From the NCBI RefSeq assembly GCF_040954645.1, contig NC_092806.1:77563141-77627140 (forward strand): a stretch of 64,000 bases of DNA, given 5' to 3'. This document shows, piece after piece, positions 53,840 through 63,649 of the stretch. How positions within the stretch are numbered: the first letter of the stretch is position 1; each line of letters opens with the position of its first letter. A program made the translations under genes and the position numbers. The notes under the pieces were generated by a model. It made no database searches, was not told where the DNA came from, and saw only the letters and a program-made list of their open reading frames with translations. The stretch comes from Diabrotica undecimpunctata. Lineage: Eukaryota > Arthropoda > Insecta > Coleoptera > Chrysomelidae.

Positions 53840-56739
53840 ATCCAAGAGAAACGTTACTTTTATCATCACCAGACAGTTGTTTAAAAATATTGCAACTAAA
53901 TGCTCAATCTTTGACAAATAAGTTACTCAAACTTGAAGTCTTAACATTGCAGGAAACACCCGATATAATTTGTCTATCAGAACATTGGTGTACTGAAGAA
54001 AACATCCAATTTATGACCCTGAATGGATACAACATCGCCGCTTATTTTTGTCGAAAGTTCCATATCCATGGAGGATCCATCATCTACATCAAAACTGATA
54101 TTAAATTCAAAACATTAGATGTCTCTAACTTAAGTGAAGAAATGGTGTGTGAGTGCTGTGCGATTTCTCTGTTTGTAGCCAATAGGAAAATTTGTGTTAT
54201 TAGTGTTTATCGTTCGCCATCAGGAGAAGTTCAGAGTTTTCTGTGTAAATTACATAATATATTGGAGCTATGCAGTAAGTCATATCATGATATTTATATT
54301 TGTGGGGATCTAAACATTGATTATCTTGTCATGTCTAATAATAAGCAATCTTTAAATGAGTTTTTAGTTGGTTATAATCTGAGAGTCACATCTGAGGCTC
54401 CTACAAGAGTTTTCGTAGATAAAGTAGGTAAAACATCATCTACAAAATTGGATTACATATTGACAAATATCGAACCACATCTTTATAAATCAAATGTGTT
54501 CGAGGGTCACTTCAGTGACCATAAAGTATTTTCACTTAGTGTAAATTTGCAAGCCAATAAAGTATCGAAAAAAGATAAAAAACCCATCAGTTACAGGGAT
54601 ATATCAGATGAAAATATGCGGATGTTTAAAGCAGGGATTTCTTCTACAGTTTTTGATGAAGTTTATTCACAATTGAATGCTGAATATGCCACAAATTCAT
54701 TTGTTAGCATTTTAGATTACAACCTAAATTTATATTGTCCAATAAAAACACGGTATAAAGCACACAAAACAAATAAGGCTACATGGGTAACAAATGAGGT
54801 AAGACACGCCAGTGAAAAACTAAAAAATCTACACTGGATAGCAAAAAATATAGGGAGTCTCGAGTCTCAAGATACCTATAAACAGGCAAAAAAAGAATAT
54901 AATTCTCTATTAATAAATACTAAAAAAAACTTTCATAGTGACTTAATTAATCAATCTTACAATATACCAAAAACAATTTGGAATTTAGTAAACAGTGAAA
55001 CTGGTAGGCAAAAGAACAGGTCTGATATTATTCTACATTATGATAATAAAATTATTACCAAGTCTTGTGATATTGCTAATTCGTTTGCCTCATATTTTGC
55101 TACAATTACAGAATACAATCTTCAAACTCATTTTGGCACATCGTTACCTTCTTCTTGTACTACCTCAAAAATGTGTAACAAAACATTTTTCTTTTTACCC
55201 GTAACTCCAATTGAAATAAAAAATACAATCGATCAACTAAAAAATAAGCCTAGTACTGGTATTGATAACATATCTGTAAAAATAATAAAACTGATAAATG
55301 ATCATATATCGATTCCTTTAACCCATTTAGTTAATCTCTCAATAACAACCAGCCAATTTCCATCCATATTTAAAATGGCAAAAGTTATTCCAATCTTCAA
55401 AAAGAATGACCCTCATGATATTTCAAATTATAGACCAGTATCTGTCCTTAACATAATTTCAAAAGTAATAGAGAAGGTTGTATACAACAGAATGTTAAAT
55501 TTTATAGAAGAATACAATTTATTAACTCCAACCCAACACGGCTTTAGATCAAAAAAGTCAACACTCACGGCTGCATGCAGCTTGTTTGAGCGTATTTATG
55601 ATGAATTAGATAGTAGAAACCACGTGGCAGGACTATTTTTTGATCTATCACGTGCTTTTGACTGCTTAGACATAACATTTATTCGCAATAAATTATATAA
55701 CGTTGGTTTTAGAGGGATATTTCTAGAATGGATAATAAATTTCTTAAGTGACAGGAAGAGTGTTGTTAAGATGAAAGAATCAAGCTCAGAACCATACACG
55801 ACAAATAAAGGAGTACCACAGGGATCCGTGCTGGGACCATTATTATTCCTAATTTTTATTAATGACCTACCAGATCACATAAGGGCACTTATAATATCAA
55901 TGTTTGCTGATGATACCTCGTTAATAGTCTCTGCACGTACACTAGAGGAATTAAAAATGACAATGAAGACTGTTGTTGACTGCTTTATACGCTGGTGTAA
56001 TACCAACAGACTAATATTAAACATTGACAAGACGCAAATTATTTATTTTCATTCATACAACTCATCTAAATATGACTATATCTTAACCATCCACGATAGA
56101 AACAATATGTTATCTTCCACTCACTCTACAAAGTTTTTGGGTGTATTCATTGATTGTAATCTCAAATGGTCAGAGCAAGTGAATTCAGTGAACATGAAAT
56201 TGAATAAAGCTTTTTATGCTATATCTAGAATTGAAAACACACTACCCATCTCGGCATTAATGAACGTTTATTATAGCCTTGCTTACAGCCACATGTGCTA
56301 CAATGTAATTTTGTGGGGGAACTCAGTAGATAGTAACAAAGTGTTCATTAACCAAAAAAAAATTATCCGTAAAATTTTTAATTTGGATTATCAACAGTCT
56401 TGTAAACCAGTTTTTATTAAACATCAAATTTTAACTTTCTACTGCATATATATCTATAAATGTTTACTTTATGTCAAAGAGGAAATCTTTTCATTTCCAG
56501 TAAATTCAGACAATCACTACTACAATACAAGAAGTGCTGAATCTTTACGAGTTCCTAAACACAGAACATCCAAATTTCAAAATTGCGTCAGATATATGGG
56601 ACTGACCTTATACAATCATTTGCCAAAAACTGTGAAAGAAATACCACTGATCTCTAAATTTAAAAAAAATGTTAAAGATTTACTCTTAAGAAAAGCATAT
56701 TATTCTGTAAATGAATATCTTGAGGACAAACTGCAATAG
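53815..56739 (+). CDS. LINE ORF2: endonuclease and reverse transcriptase, intact, no initiating AUG
   Basis: Open from 53815 (after TAG 53812-53814) to 56739, with ORF2-specific sequence after the likely frameshift at 53830. The endonuclease has LQLNAQSL (Asn), LSEHWCTEEN (Glu), VYRSPSGE, CGDLNIDYL, TKLDYIL and SDHKVF. RT has STGIDNISV, SNYRPVSVLN, HGFRSKKSTL, FFDLSRAFDCL, GVPQGSVLGPLLF and MFADDTSL (about 55900-55915). The C-terminus has YNTRSAESLRVP and GLTLYNHLP. There is no RNase H. All catalytic residues are present. The first in-frame ATG (about 54014) would delete the start of the endonuclease, so translation must come from ORF1 by -1 frameshifting or by a non-AUG start. It overlaps ORF1 by 25 bases. 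Confidence 0.9.
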   Translation, partial: TRLFFSQVNPRETLLLSSPDSCLKILQLNAQSLTNKLLKLEVLTLQETPDIICLSEHWCTEENIQFMTLNGYNIAAYFCRKFHIHGGSIIYIKTDIKFKTLDVSNLSEEMVCECCAISLFVANRKICVISVYRSPSGEVQSFLCKLHNILELCSKSYHDIYICGDLNIDYLVMSNNKQSLNEFLVGYNLRVTSEAPTRVFVDKVGKTSSTKLDYILTNIEPHLYKSNVFEGHFSDHKVFSLSVNLQANKVSKKDKKPISYRDISDENMRMFKAGISSTVFDEVYSQLNAEYATNSFVSILDYNLNLYCPIKTRYKAHKTNKATWVTNEVRHASEKLKNLHWIAKNIGSLESQDTYKQAKKEYNSLLINTKKNFHSDLINQSYNIPKTIWNLVNSETGRQKNRSDIILHYDNKIITKSCDIANSFASYFATITEYNLQTHFGTSLPSSCTTSKMCNKTFFFLPVTPIEIKNTIDQLKNKPSTGIDNISVKIIKLINDHISIPLTHLVNLSITTSQFPSIFKMAKVIPIFKKNDPHDISNYRPVSVLNIISKVIEKVVYNRMLNFIEEYNLLTPTQHGFRSKKSTLTAACSLFERIYDELDSRNHVAGLFFDLSRAFDCLDITFIRNKLYNVGFRGIFLEWIINFLSDRKSVVKMKESSSEPYTTNKGVPQGSVLGPLLFLIFINDLPDHIRALIISMFADDTSLIVSARTLEELKMTMKTVVDCFIRWCNTNRLILNIDKTQIIYFHSYNSSKYDYILTIHDRNNMLSSTHSTKFLGVFIDCNLKWSEQVNSVNMKLNKAFYAISRIENTLPISALMNVYYSLAYSHMCYNVILWGNSVDSNKVFINQKKIIRKIFNLDYQQSCKPVFIKHQILTFYCIYIYKCLLYVKEEIFSFPVNSDNHYYNTRSAESLRVPKHRTSKFQNCVRYMGLTLYNHLPKTVKEIPLISKFKKNVKDLLLRKAYYSVNEYLEDKLQ
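53824..53830 (+). promoter_or_regulatory. Putative -1 ribosomal frameshift slippery site
   Basis: T TTT TTA fits X XXY YYZ in the ORF1 phase (codons TCT TTT TTA), and after -1 slippage reading enters AGT CAA GTA of ORF2. The ORF1 stop is only three codons downstream. A weak stem AAGTAA/TTACTT (53834-53839 with 53854-53859) lies downstream. Confidence 0.55.
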
Positions 56740-56928
56740 CTTCATATTTTACTTGTAAAAATGTTATTTTATATATTTTATGTTTTGTCAATTTTTTTTT
56801 ACACTGTGAATATTGTATTATACACATTAATGTTTTTTATACCAAATTCTGTAGTGACGTATCCTATACATTTATTTTGAATGTCTTAAAGGATCAATAA
56901 AGATGACTATGACTATGACTATGACTTA

Positions 56929-57861
56929 GATTCTGTACCATCATCGTTCTCAAAGGTTCTATACAGAAGATCGTCTTTTAGCACTAGGCAATTCCATTGG
57001 CTCCAGTAACACTTGACTTCGGGATTACATGCACTAATGTCTTGCCAAGAAGGTCTTTCACTTCGACGCATCCAATCCAATACTCTTTTTATACATGGAT
57101 CATCTGCTTGAGCGTCTTGTAGCTGTTGAGGCTGCCATTGATCATTAATGACGGTGGTTCGTCTCACGGGGCAAAGTCGTTCTTCTAATTCAAGACAATG
57201 ATTACGATTTACACTGTATGGCCGTCTTGACTGAGCCTCAGCATTTGAATGCCTTTTTCCAGCCCTTTTTTCGGTCTGTTCTAGCTTTCTGACTGTTGTA
57301 TTATTTTCATGCAATTTACGACGAATGTGACCTACGTCGTTACCATTCCAACATCTGGGTTCACGTCTCTTCGGCATCATGTTACGAACTACTTTCCGTA
57401 CGATTTCCTCCAGACGTTTCTCGTTTTGTTCGTCGCTCTCTTCAGAGGTTCGTACTCGATAGCTCCGTGAAACTTGACTAGCTGTTTCATGTTCCAAGGC
57501 AATAGCGAGCGCTTTATCTAAAACTTTCGGTCTTGCTAGTCGTAAAGCTTTCTGTAGTTCACTGTCTCTTAACCCATTGACGAAGGCATCTACAGCAATT
57601 TCTTCCAAAATGTTGTCTGGTGCCTCTGGATAGGCCAACAGTGCTATACGAGCAATATCTGCTTCAAATTCTTGCAAACTCTCACTTGCTCGTTGGCTTC
57701 TACTTCTTATTTGTACTTTGTAGACTTGTTGTAGATGGGCATCTCCGTAACGTTTGTCTAGTTGAGTGAACAAGGTCTGGTAACATTTTTCTTGACCCTT
57801 AGGAATCGATCTTAGGATATCTGCAGCATCACCTCGTAAAGCAGCAGTCAAGGAAACAGCC
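56929..57861 (-). pseudogene. Gypsy A gag C-terminal half fused to post-RNase H segment
   Basis: A minus open frame starts with a capsid-like stretch (TLFTQLDKRYGDAHLQQVYK, SLQEFEADIARIALLAYP, DAFVNGLRDSELQKALRLA). It reaches a damaged zinc knuckle CWNGNDVGHIRRKLHE (two Cys lost). It then passes directly into DDPCIKRVLDWMRRSERPSW and CYWSQWNCLVLKDDLLYRTF, which normally lies between RNase H and integrase. Protease, RT and RNase H are therefore deleted in frame. The frame ends where the LINE is inserted. Confidence 0.85.
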
Positions 57862-58616
57862 TTTTATTGTTCTGTCCAATGATTGCCTGTCGCAATAGCT
57901 TCAAATTGTCTAAGGTATATGGGCCAAGAGGACTTTCCATCAAATGGTGGCAATTTGAATCTCATAATATGTGTCGTTTCGTCTCTCGGTGATTCCTCTT
58001 TCACTACCGGATCTAAGGCTACTGTACTAACTGGCGGTAGCACTTTTGTATTGGTTATCATCGTCTCTAATTGTTTGATCTTCTCTTCTACGTTTTCTAT
58101 CTTGTCGTTTACATTTTTCTGTATCTTATCAAATGTTCTTGAGACTTCTTCAAATTTGTCATTGTTTTGATTACATACTTCGTCGAATCTTCTAGACATA
58201 TTTAATTTCTCGTCGTTTTGTCTAGCTATTTCTTTAATAGTTTGAGACGTTTCATTGAATCTTTCATCATTCTTTCGAGAAGATTCTTCAATCATTTGAG
58301 ACGTTTCATCGAATCTTTTGGAAACAGTCTCGAATTTATCATCATTTTTTTAGAAGATTCTTCTAAACAGTTGAGAGATGTTTTCAAATTTCTTATCATT
58401 TTTTCTGGAACTCTCTTCGATCTTCATTAAAACTGCTTCTTCTGCTGACTGAAAATGGAATGTCTCTGGGTCATCTCCATTCTTGTTAAGAACATTCTTC
58501 AGTCGTTCTTGGAGGATCTTCTTGGACCCGCTGCAATCTTCATCGCGTTTTTCTAGCTGCTCACGCAACTGTTTTACTGAGAGTTGTACTAGCAGCATCT
58601 TTGTACAGGCACACAC
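57862..58616 (-). pseudogene. Gypsy A gag N-terminal half: SAP motif and repeated coiled coil
   Basis: From the ATG at 58616 the first residues VQLSVKQLREQLEKRDEDCS and GSKKILQERLKNVL match a SAP motif (two helices, G-x-K-x-x-L-x-x-RL), a DNA-binding module. A coiled coil built from repeats of about 28-30 residues with a K-N-D-(D/E)-(K/R)-F core follows. In-frame stops are at 58350-58352 and 57862-57864, and the three pieces stay in one phase. Upstream lie the leader and primer-binding region (TGGTGTCCGGTGTGAG on the minus strand), next to the 5' LTR at 58739. Confidence 0.8.
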
Positions 58617-58738
58617 GTACTTTTTTAAATGTTCTTTCGTACAAAGGGCACCACCGAACTACGCGGATGTTCCCGACGAACAATACTTTTCAAAAGTCAC
58701 TGCTGAATTTATTTTCAAATCTCACACCGGACACCAAC

Positions 58739-59006
58739 TGTAGCGAGATTAAATAAAACAAGCGGTTCAAATTTATATAAATATATTTATTTATAAGTTT
58801 ACAGTTCGGTAGTATCTTATTAACTAAACTCTACTTCTAACATCGGTCAAAAGTATTAAGTTCGAGAATATTCGGGAGTTGTCCCACCTCTAATTCGCCT
58901 ACGTGACCAGTTGTTCTTTCTCTTACTCGATGCATCGCGAATGTCCTTGATGCCTTTTTCAAAATGCAACCGTTACCTGGGGCATGCCGAAAGCATGTTC
59001 GTAACA
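58739..59006 (-). repeat. Gypsy A 5' LTR
   Basis: 268-bp LTR on the minus strand from TGTTACGAACATGCTTTCGG to TCGCTACA, followed on the plus strand by GTAA (59007-59010). It pairs with 51175-51454. Confidence 0.95.
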
Positions 59007-59010
59007 GTAA

Positions 59011-59515
59011 TATTCTAAGCATGTTTTATTCCATTGACCTTGGAATTGTTTCTAGTTTTTTAAGTTTGTAGGCATGAAGGTGTTTTTAATATATATGATA
59101 GTTTGCTGAAAGCAGCCCATACTAGTTGTGTTCTTTTAATTTCACCATCTTAATTTGGTTTTCCAGTTTGATGACATGGCGCAGGTATACATAATGTTCA
59201 TCATTTTCTATGGTATGGTTCTGTATTGTTATATTTTTCTGGTCCTGGCTATTATTTTTGTTTTATTATAGTTCATTTTTAAGTGTACTGCTCTGGAAAC
59301 CTCATTTAATTGTTGTAACATTTCATTTAGTTCTTGGATATTATCTGCTAAAAACTATGTCATCTGCAAATCTCAAATGGTTTAAGTATGATCTGTTAAT
59401 GTTTACACCCTTGTTGTTTCATTCTAATTTCTTTAAAATGTCTTCTAGAACAAGGGTGAATAGTTTGGGAGAAATGGTGTGTCCTGGTCTCATTCCCCAT
59501 TATACATAGTTACAT
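59011..59515 (-). pseudogene. RTE-like LINE RT part (upstream of the gypsy A insertion)
   Basis: The minus strand reads GMRPGHTISPKLFTLVLEDI (the GVRQGD block, altered), then LNHLRFADDIVLADNIQELN with the catalytic FADD (about 59355), then decays toward the gypsy border. Joining across the 7.8-kb gypsy A gives the expected order FADD, MLRI..LRDK, W.W..HIAR, so the gypsy inserted into this LINE. Confidence 0.8.
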
Positions 59516-59574
59516 ATTTTACTTTTATTATACATTTTTACATATTTCACTTAGTAAGTAAAGGTATGAGAGGC

Positions 59575-59952
59575 TTATATATAAAGTAGCCTCCCATAGC
59601 ACATCAGCGTGGTAGTGGGGGGGGGGGGGTAGATGAAAGACTGGATAGCATTGGAGCTAGGAGTGGTCCCTAATTTACTTGGACCAATCCTTCTCACCTC
59701 AATGAATTGTATGCCTGAATGTCCATATGGGTATGTAAGTCTCTGTAGGTAGAGCTTGCTTATTTTGGTTGCTTGCTCATGGGTAATTCCATCTATCATT
59801 TTGTAGGTTACAGTGAATAGATGGTTAAGTTCAGAAAAGAACCTAGTTTCGTGGAGCATAACATAGATCCTTGTACAGGGATACAGGTGAAGACCACAAT
59901 GGCAGTGATGTCTTACATCTATATACCATATTATACCTCTGTGATTCCTCAA
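59575..59952 (-). CDS. Hypothetical 125-residue open frame, unrecognised
   Basis: The frame starts MRNHRGIIWYIDVRHHCHCG. It contains a His/Cys-rich start, a middle with FFSELNHLFTVTYKMIDGIT and a Pro-rich end encoded over a run of 13 G on the plus strand (59617-59629). I recognise no family. It may be a chance frame or the relic of an unlisted element. Confidence 0.2.
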   Translation of the reverse strand: MRNHRGIIWYIDVRHHCHCGLHLYPCTRIYVMLHETRFFSELNHLFTVTYKMIDGITHEQATKISKLYLQRLTYPYGHSGIQFIEVRRIGPSKLGTTPSSNAIQSFIYPPPPTTTLMCYGRLLYI

Positions 59953-60958
59953 ATTTTATAAATTACAGAAATAAATAAATTTTTAAGAATATCTGTTTGT
60001 TATTTTGGTGTTTTAATATAATGGCAGACAGACAGATATAGTCATAAAATAATAAATAAAAACTGATCCTGTACCAAAACATGTCTCTTTATCTGATATG
60101 TTATACATTTATGGTATATAAAATTGCATAAGTGTATACTACATTTTTGGACAAAGAATATATTTTTTGGCATAGAATAAGTTTTTATTATTTTATAACT
60201 ATATTTTCCATACAAAATTCGGAACATTTTGAATTACACAACAGAACTTACATTTTGAATTTGCCGCCAAATATTTTAGTTAACGAATGCAGATGTATTT
60301 CGCGCTAGAAACTCTCTCTCCACTCTGTCTACGGCACTTACCTTAGTAGGAGGGTATATACTCTGGTCACTGGTCAGTAAACATTTAAAATCGTTGGGCT
60401 ATGGATGTACTTGGAACTCGTATATTTTTACGTATCATCCATTAGCTTTCGGGGGAAAAAATATTTGCGCGACGCAATGTTGCCAATTCCCAATTGTCAA
60501 TAGTACGAGCTGGGAGATTAGTGTAGTACATTAGTAGATAGTCTACACGGTTCCTGGCACATCCCCTAAATCGCATCCTTTAAAATCGCAACCCCCGGTC
60601 GTAACTGTCAAACGGCTTAAAGTAGGATGAAGTGTGAGGTATCGTTGGAAAGGGGATGAAAAATGGGGATGAACGCAATGTGTGCAGTGCGCATCGGAGC
60701 ATGCCAAAAGAGCATTACGTCATATCTTCATTTTTATTGGTCTGATCATGACGTACGAGGGCTCGTTAGAACGTTGAGGCCAAAAACAAAGATGGCGGCA
60801 TTGCCAAATGGGTGCTATAACGTATATTCGTTGGTATTGGATGGTTTTGACGTATGGGGTGTCAAATGAAAGCAGGGCGACACGGAAGCCAACTGTTAAT
60901 CTTCTTCTGTCAACGTTCAATATTTACTGTCAATTCTTCTTCTTTTACGAACGTTACG
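59953..60958. other. No gene seen
   Basis: AT-rich to 60280, then more balanced sequence with several CGT-rich motifs (ATGACGTACG near 60748). The short frames on both strands at 60663-60920 overlap each other and show no motif. Confidence 0.4.
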
Positions 60959-61300
60959 AACGTGACATTCGACGCAGGACGTGACATTTGTAGTGAAATG
61001 TCACGTAAAATGACGTGACATTCAACGCAGGATGTGACATTTATGTGACAGTCGACGCAGGGCGTGACATTCGACGCAAGACGTGATATTTGACGTGAAA
61101 TGTCACGTGCAATGAGGTGACTGACGTTACATTCGACGCAGGACGTGACATTTATGTGACAGTCGACGCAGAACGTGACATTCGACGTGAAATGTCACGT
61201 AAAATGACGTGAATGATGTGAAATTCGACGCAGGACCTGACATTTATGTGACAGTCGACGCAGAACGCGACATTTGACGTAGAACGTGGCATTCAGCGCT
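60959..61300. repeat. Minisatellite of GTGACATTCGACGCAGGAC units
   Basis: Units of 18-20 bases (consensus ACGTGACATTCGACGCAGG) recur about 15 times. They alternate with ACATTTATGTGACAGTCG and with a palindromic ACGTGAAATGTCACGT variant. A longer period of about 115-120 bp is suggested by the recurring ATTTATGTGACAGTCGACGC (61028, 61149, 61241). Confidence 0.85.
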
Positions 61301-61699
61301 CTGCAATCGAAAAAGCTGAATTTAGTTTTGATCCATCTGCAACAATAAGAAAAAAACCATAGTTTTTCTGTTTAACGTGAATGGGGAGATGCATTACATA
61401 CTTGGGAAGAGAGAAGAACCATATACTACATGAAATCGAAATACGAAAAGAAGATTTCTTATAAAAATAGTAGCCGTGAAATGTTTTAGAGCAATCACGA
61501 TAGAATAGACATAATAAATACATAAAAATACAAGTAACCATTTTTTAATAAAGGACTATGTGAAATCGAAATACACAAAAAAGAAGAACAATATACTGCA
61601 TGAAATCGAATTATGAAAAGAGGAAAACAATTCTTATAAAAATAGCAGTCGTCAAATGTTTTAAAGCAATAACATTGATAAAAAGTTTATATTTAAATG

Positions 61700-62337
61700 G
61701 GAATAAGCCACAATTAAAGGTTAAAATACGTTTATTGACGTTTCAATTTCCACTTCGGAAATCGTTCTCAAAATACAAACCTATTATTATTCAAAATTTT
61801 CGGAGATTGGAAATTCTATACAAGAAACTGGCACATTGTCAAAATTCAATCAAATTTTTACGAAGATGTAGAGACAACAACCTAATACCAAAGGGCTTGA
61901 AGTTACGTCCAGCATATTCAAGCAGAAGGTTGAACAACATTCTACATAGAGCCAGCTTGTCCATGATCCGCGAAAGGTTACAATATCATAGATGTAATTT
62001 ATTTTTTGTTGAACAAGATATTGTAAGTATTGAAGATTTACTTTTCGATATGATATCAAATTCTGATTTTGATCAAATTATTTTTAGTTTACATATCGTA
62101 TATGAAAATTCATATATTAAACAAAGAGATATACATTTAAATAAATTTAATATTCTATTAGAACAAAACAGTATACACACTTTAGATAACGTAAATAGAA
62201 ATAATGACATTTTAGCGACAGTTGTCAATCTATCAAATAGACATTTAAATGCAACGGAGAATTTAATACTGTCAAAGGGTCTAAACTTTGCTGTTACTCA
62301 GCCATCAATTCCAAAATTAGACAGGTTTGTATATTGA
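61700..62337 (+). pseudogene. Penelope-like element, N-terminal domain (5' half only)
   Basis: The open frame covers 61600-62337; the first 65 codons overlap the conserved non-coding hairpin region (61719-61790) and are probably untranslated. The protein part has LEILYKKLAHCQNSIKFLRR, NNLIPKGLKLRPAYSSRRLN, ILHRASLSMIRERLQYHR, a VVNLSNRHLNATENLILSKG block and LNFAVTQPSIPK. These are the blocks that precede the RT in Penelope-like elements. The frame stops at TGA just where RT should start, so the RT and GIY-YIG are missing here. Confidence 0.7.
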
Positions 62338-62340
62338 TAA

Positions 62341-62670
62341 AAAGGACATAAATACATAAAAATATAAAAAGAGAAAAACGCTTACCTTTATCAGATATAT
62401 TTTGCACTGAACTGTGAACAACTTATTATATTTTGTAGTGTATGCATAAACTGGGTTAGGGTTACTATCGTAATTAATATGTGATATGTAATTTTAAGTA
62501 ATAAACTATAATAACTTGAAAATAATATTGTTTGGCGTTTGTTATTTTTATATTTCCTTATCGTTCATAGCGCTCCTCGCCCATTTCACGCATATACCAC
62601 ATACTTACATACATACTTATAATAAGTAAGGAACTTTTTGTCTACACTAGAATTTATCTAGAAACTAGAG
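62341..62670. other. No gene seen
   Basis: AT-rich spacer. It probably includes the broken end of the Penelope copy and the start of the Helitron-like unit. Confidence 0.35.
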
Positions 62671-62674
62671 ATAA

Positions 62675-62710
62675 ATTATAAGGCAAAACAGCGTTTGCCG
62701 GGTCAGCTTG
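62675..62710 (+). mobile_element. Helitron-like 3' terminus (second copy)
   Basis: GGCAAA-ACAGCG-TTTGCC is a perfect 6-bp hairpin, directly followed by GGGTCAGCTTG. It is the same arrangement as at 48021-48048. Confidence 0.45.
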
Positions 62711-63160
62711 AATTTAATACACATGAGTTGCAGGCAATAAACTGAGTCACAACAGACAGAAAATAACAACAGTACGTTAGAGTGAAAGTGTGGGGGGACA
62801 GTATTATGAAAATCTAATATAAGAAGATGGTAATTTTTTATTTTTAGTGAATTTTTGTTGTAAAATATAAGTATAGATGGAACTTAAGTTATCAACATCT
62901 TTTTTGTGGTTCAGTGAATTAGAACAATTATTAATATAACACATCTCTAAGATTTTACTCTCTAGAATTATAGCCTCATCATATAGAACACGATGTCATT
63001 CTCATTGACATAAATGCTTAAACTAGTTGCTAGGGGTTTATGTTTACAGTCACTTTTGTGAAGAGCTAGGCGCTTACTAAGTCGTTGACTTGTTAACTTA
63101 ACTGTTAAATTTTAATTAAAACATTTTAAAAACTTAACTTCATGTACAAACCATGTTTTT
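62711..63160. other. No gene seen
   Basis: AT-rich, ending in a short TA repeat (63165-63187). Confidence 0.4.
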
Positions 63161-63204
63161 TCATTATATATATATATATATATATCTCTCTTGTCGTTTC
63201 CTCA

Positions 63205-63452
63205 TTGCTGAGGATCGTGATTTCCTACAATGCGGGCTGTCAATTCCCTCCATCTCTTGCGATTTTGGGCTGCTCTCATGGACTCGGAAAACGTCTCTCC
63301 AGTGGCTTTCTGTACTTGATCTGACCATCGGATAGGTGAGCGTCCTCTGCCTCTACGTCCTTCTACGTTTCCGCATACAATTAATCTTTCTAAGTTGTCA
63401 TTGTCTCTTCTCGCAATGTCGCCAAAAAACTTTAAAACATTTGCAAGACACT

Positions 63453-63453
<1 letters not shown>
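63205..63453 (-). pseudogene. LINE polymerase C-terminal remnant
   Basis: The minus strand reads FFGDIARRDNDNLERLIVCG, then VEGRRGRGRSPIRWSDQVQK, then AAQNRKRWRELTARI. It is the last 80 or so residues of a LINE RT, with no stop until the end. The GRRGRGR and RW-D blocks identify it. It is truncated at the (TA)n tract. Confidence 0.75.

Positions 63454-63454
<1 letters not shown>

Positions 63455-63503
<49 letters not shown>
63455..63503. repeat. (TA)n microsatellite
   Basis: About 48 bases of TA repeat. Confidence 0.95.
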
Positions 63504-63511
<8 letters not shown>

Positions 63512-63587
63512 TAAACTAAAGATTTATTTTGAGGCTGCAGTCATTAATAGGGCAGGATAAATAAAACTCTTTGTTATTATCTCTAGT

Positions 63588-63614
63588 TTTCGCAAAATTT
63601 ATTTGCTTCTTCAG
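63588..63614 (-). other. Hammerhead-like hairpin (second copy)
   Basis: The minus strand reads CTGAAGA, A, GCAAA, loop, TTTTGC, GAAA. It has the same layout as 22764-22791, including the extra A before the stem. Confidence 0.3.
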
Positions 63615-63649
63615 GATATGCTACAATGAAATTAAAATTAAAACACATT

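Larger units (their letters stand above)
52672..56928 (+). mobile_element. Apparently intact Jockey/CR1-type LINE inserted in gypsy A
   Basis: 4.26-kb plus-strand element. It contains two intact ORFs, a poly(A) signal AATAAA (56897-56902) and a tail of TGACTATGAC repeats. Removing it joins the gypsy A polyprotein frame: the codons on the two sides (D-G-T-E-S and R-C-K-L-Q on the minus strand) become continuous, with GAT repeated at both borders as a possible 3-bp duplication. It is the youngest insertion of the nest. Confidence 0.85.
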
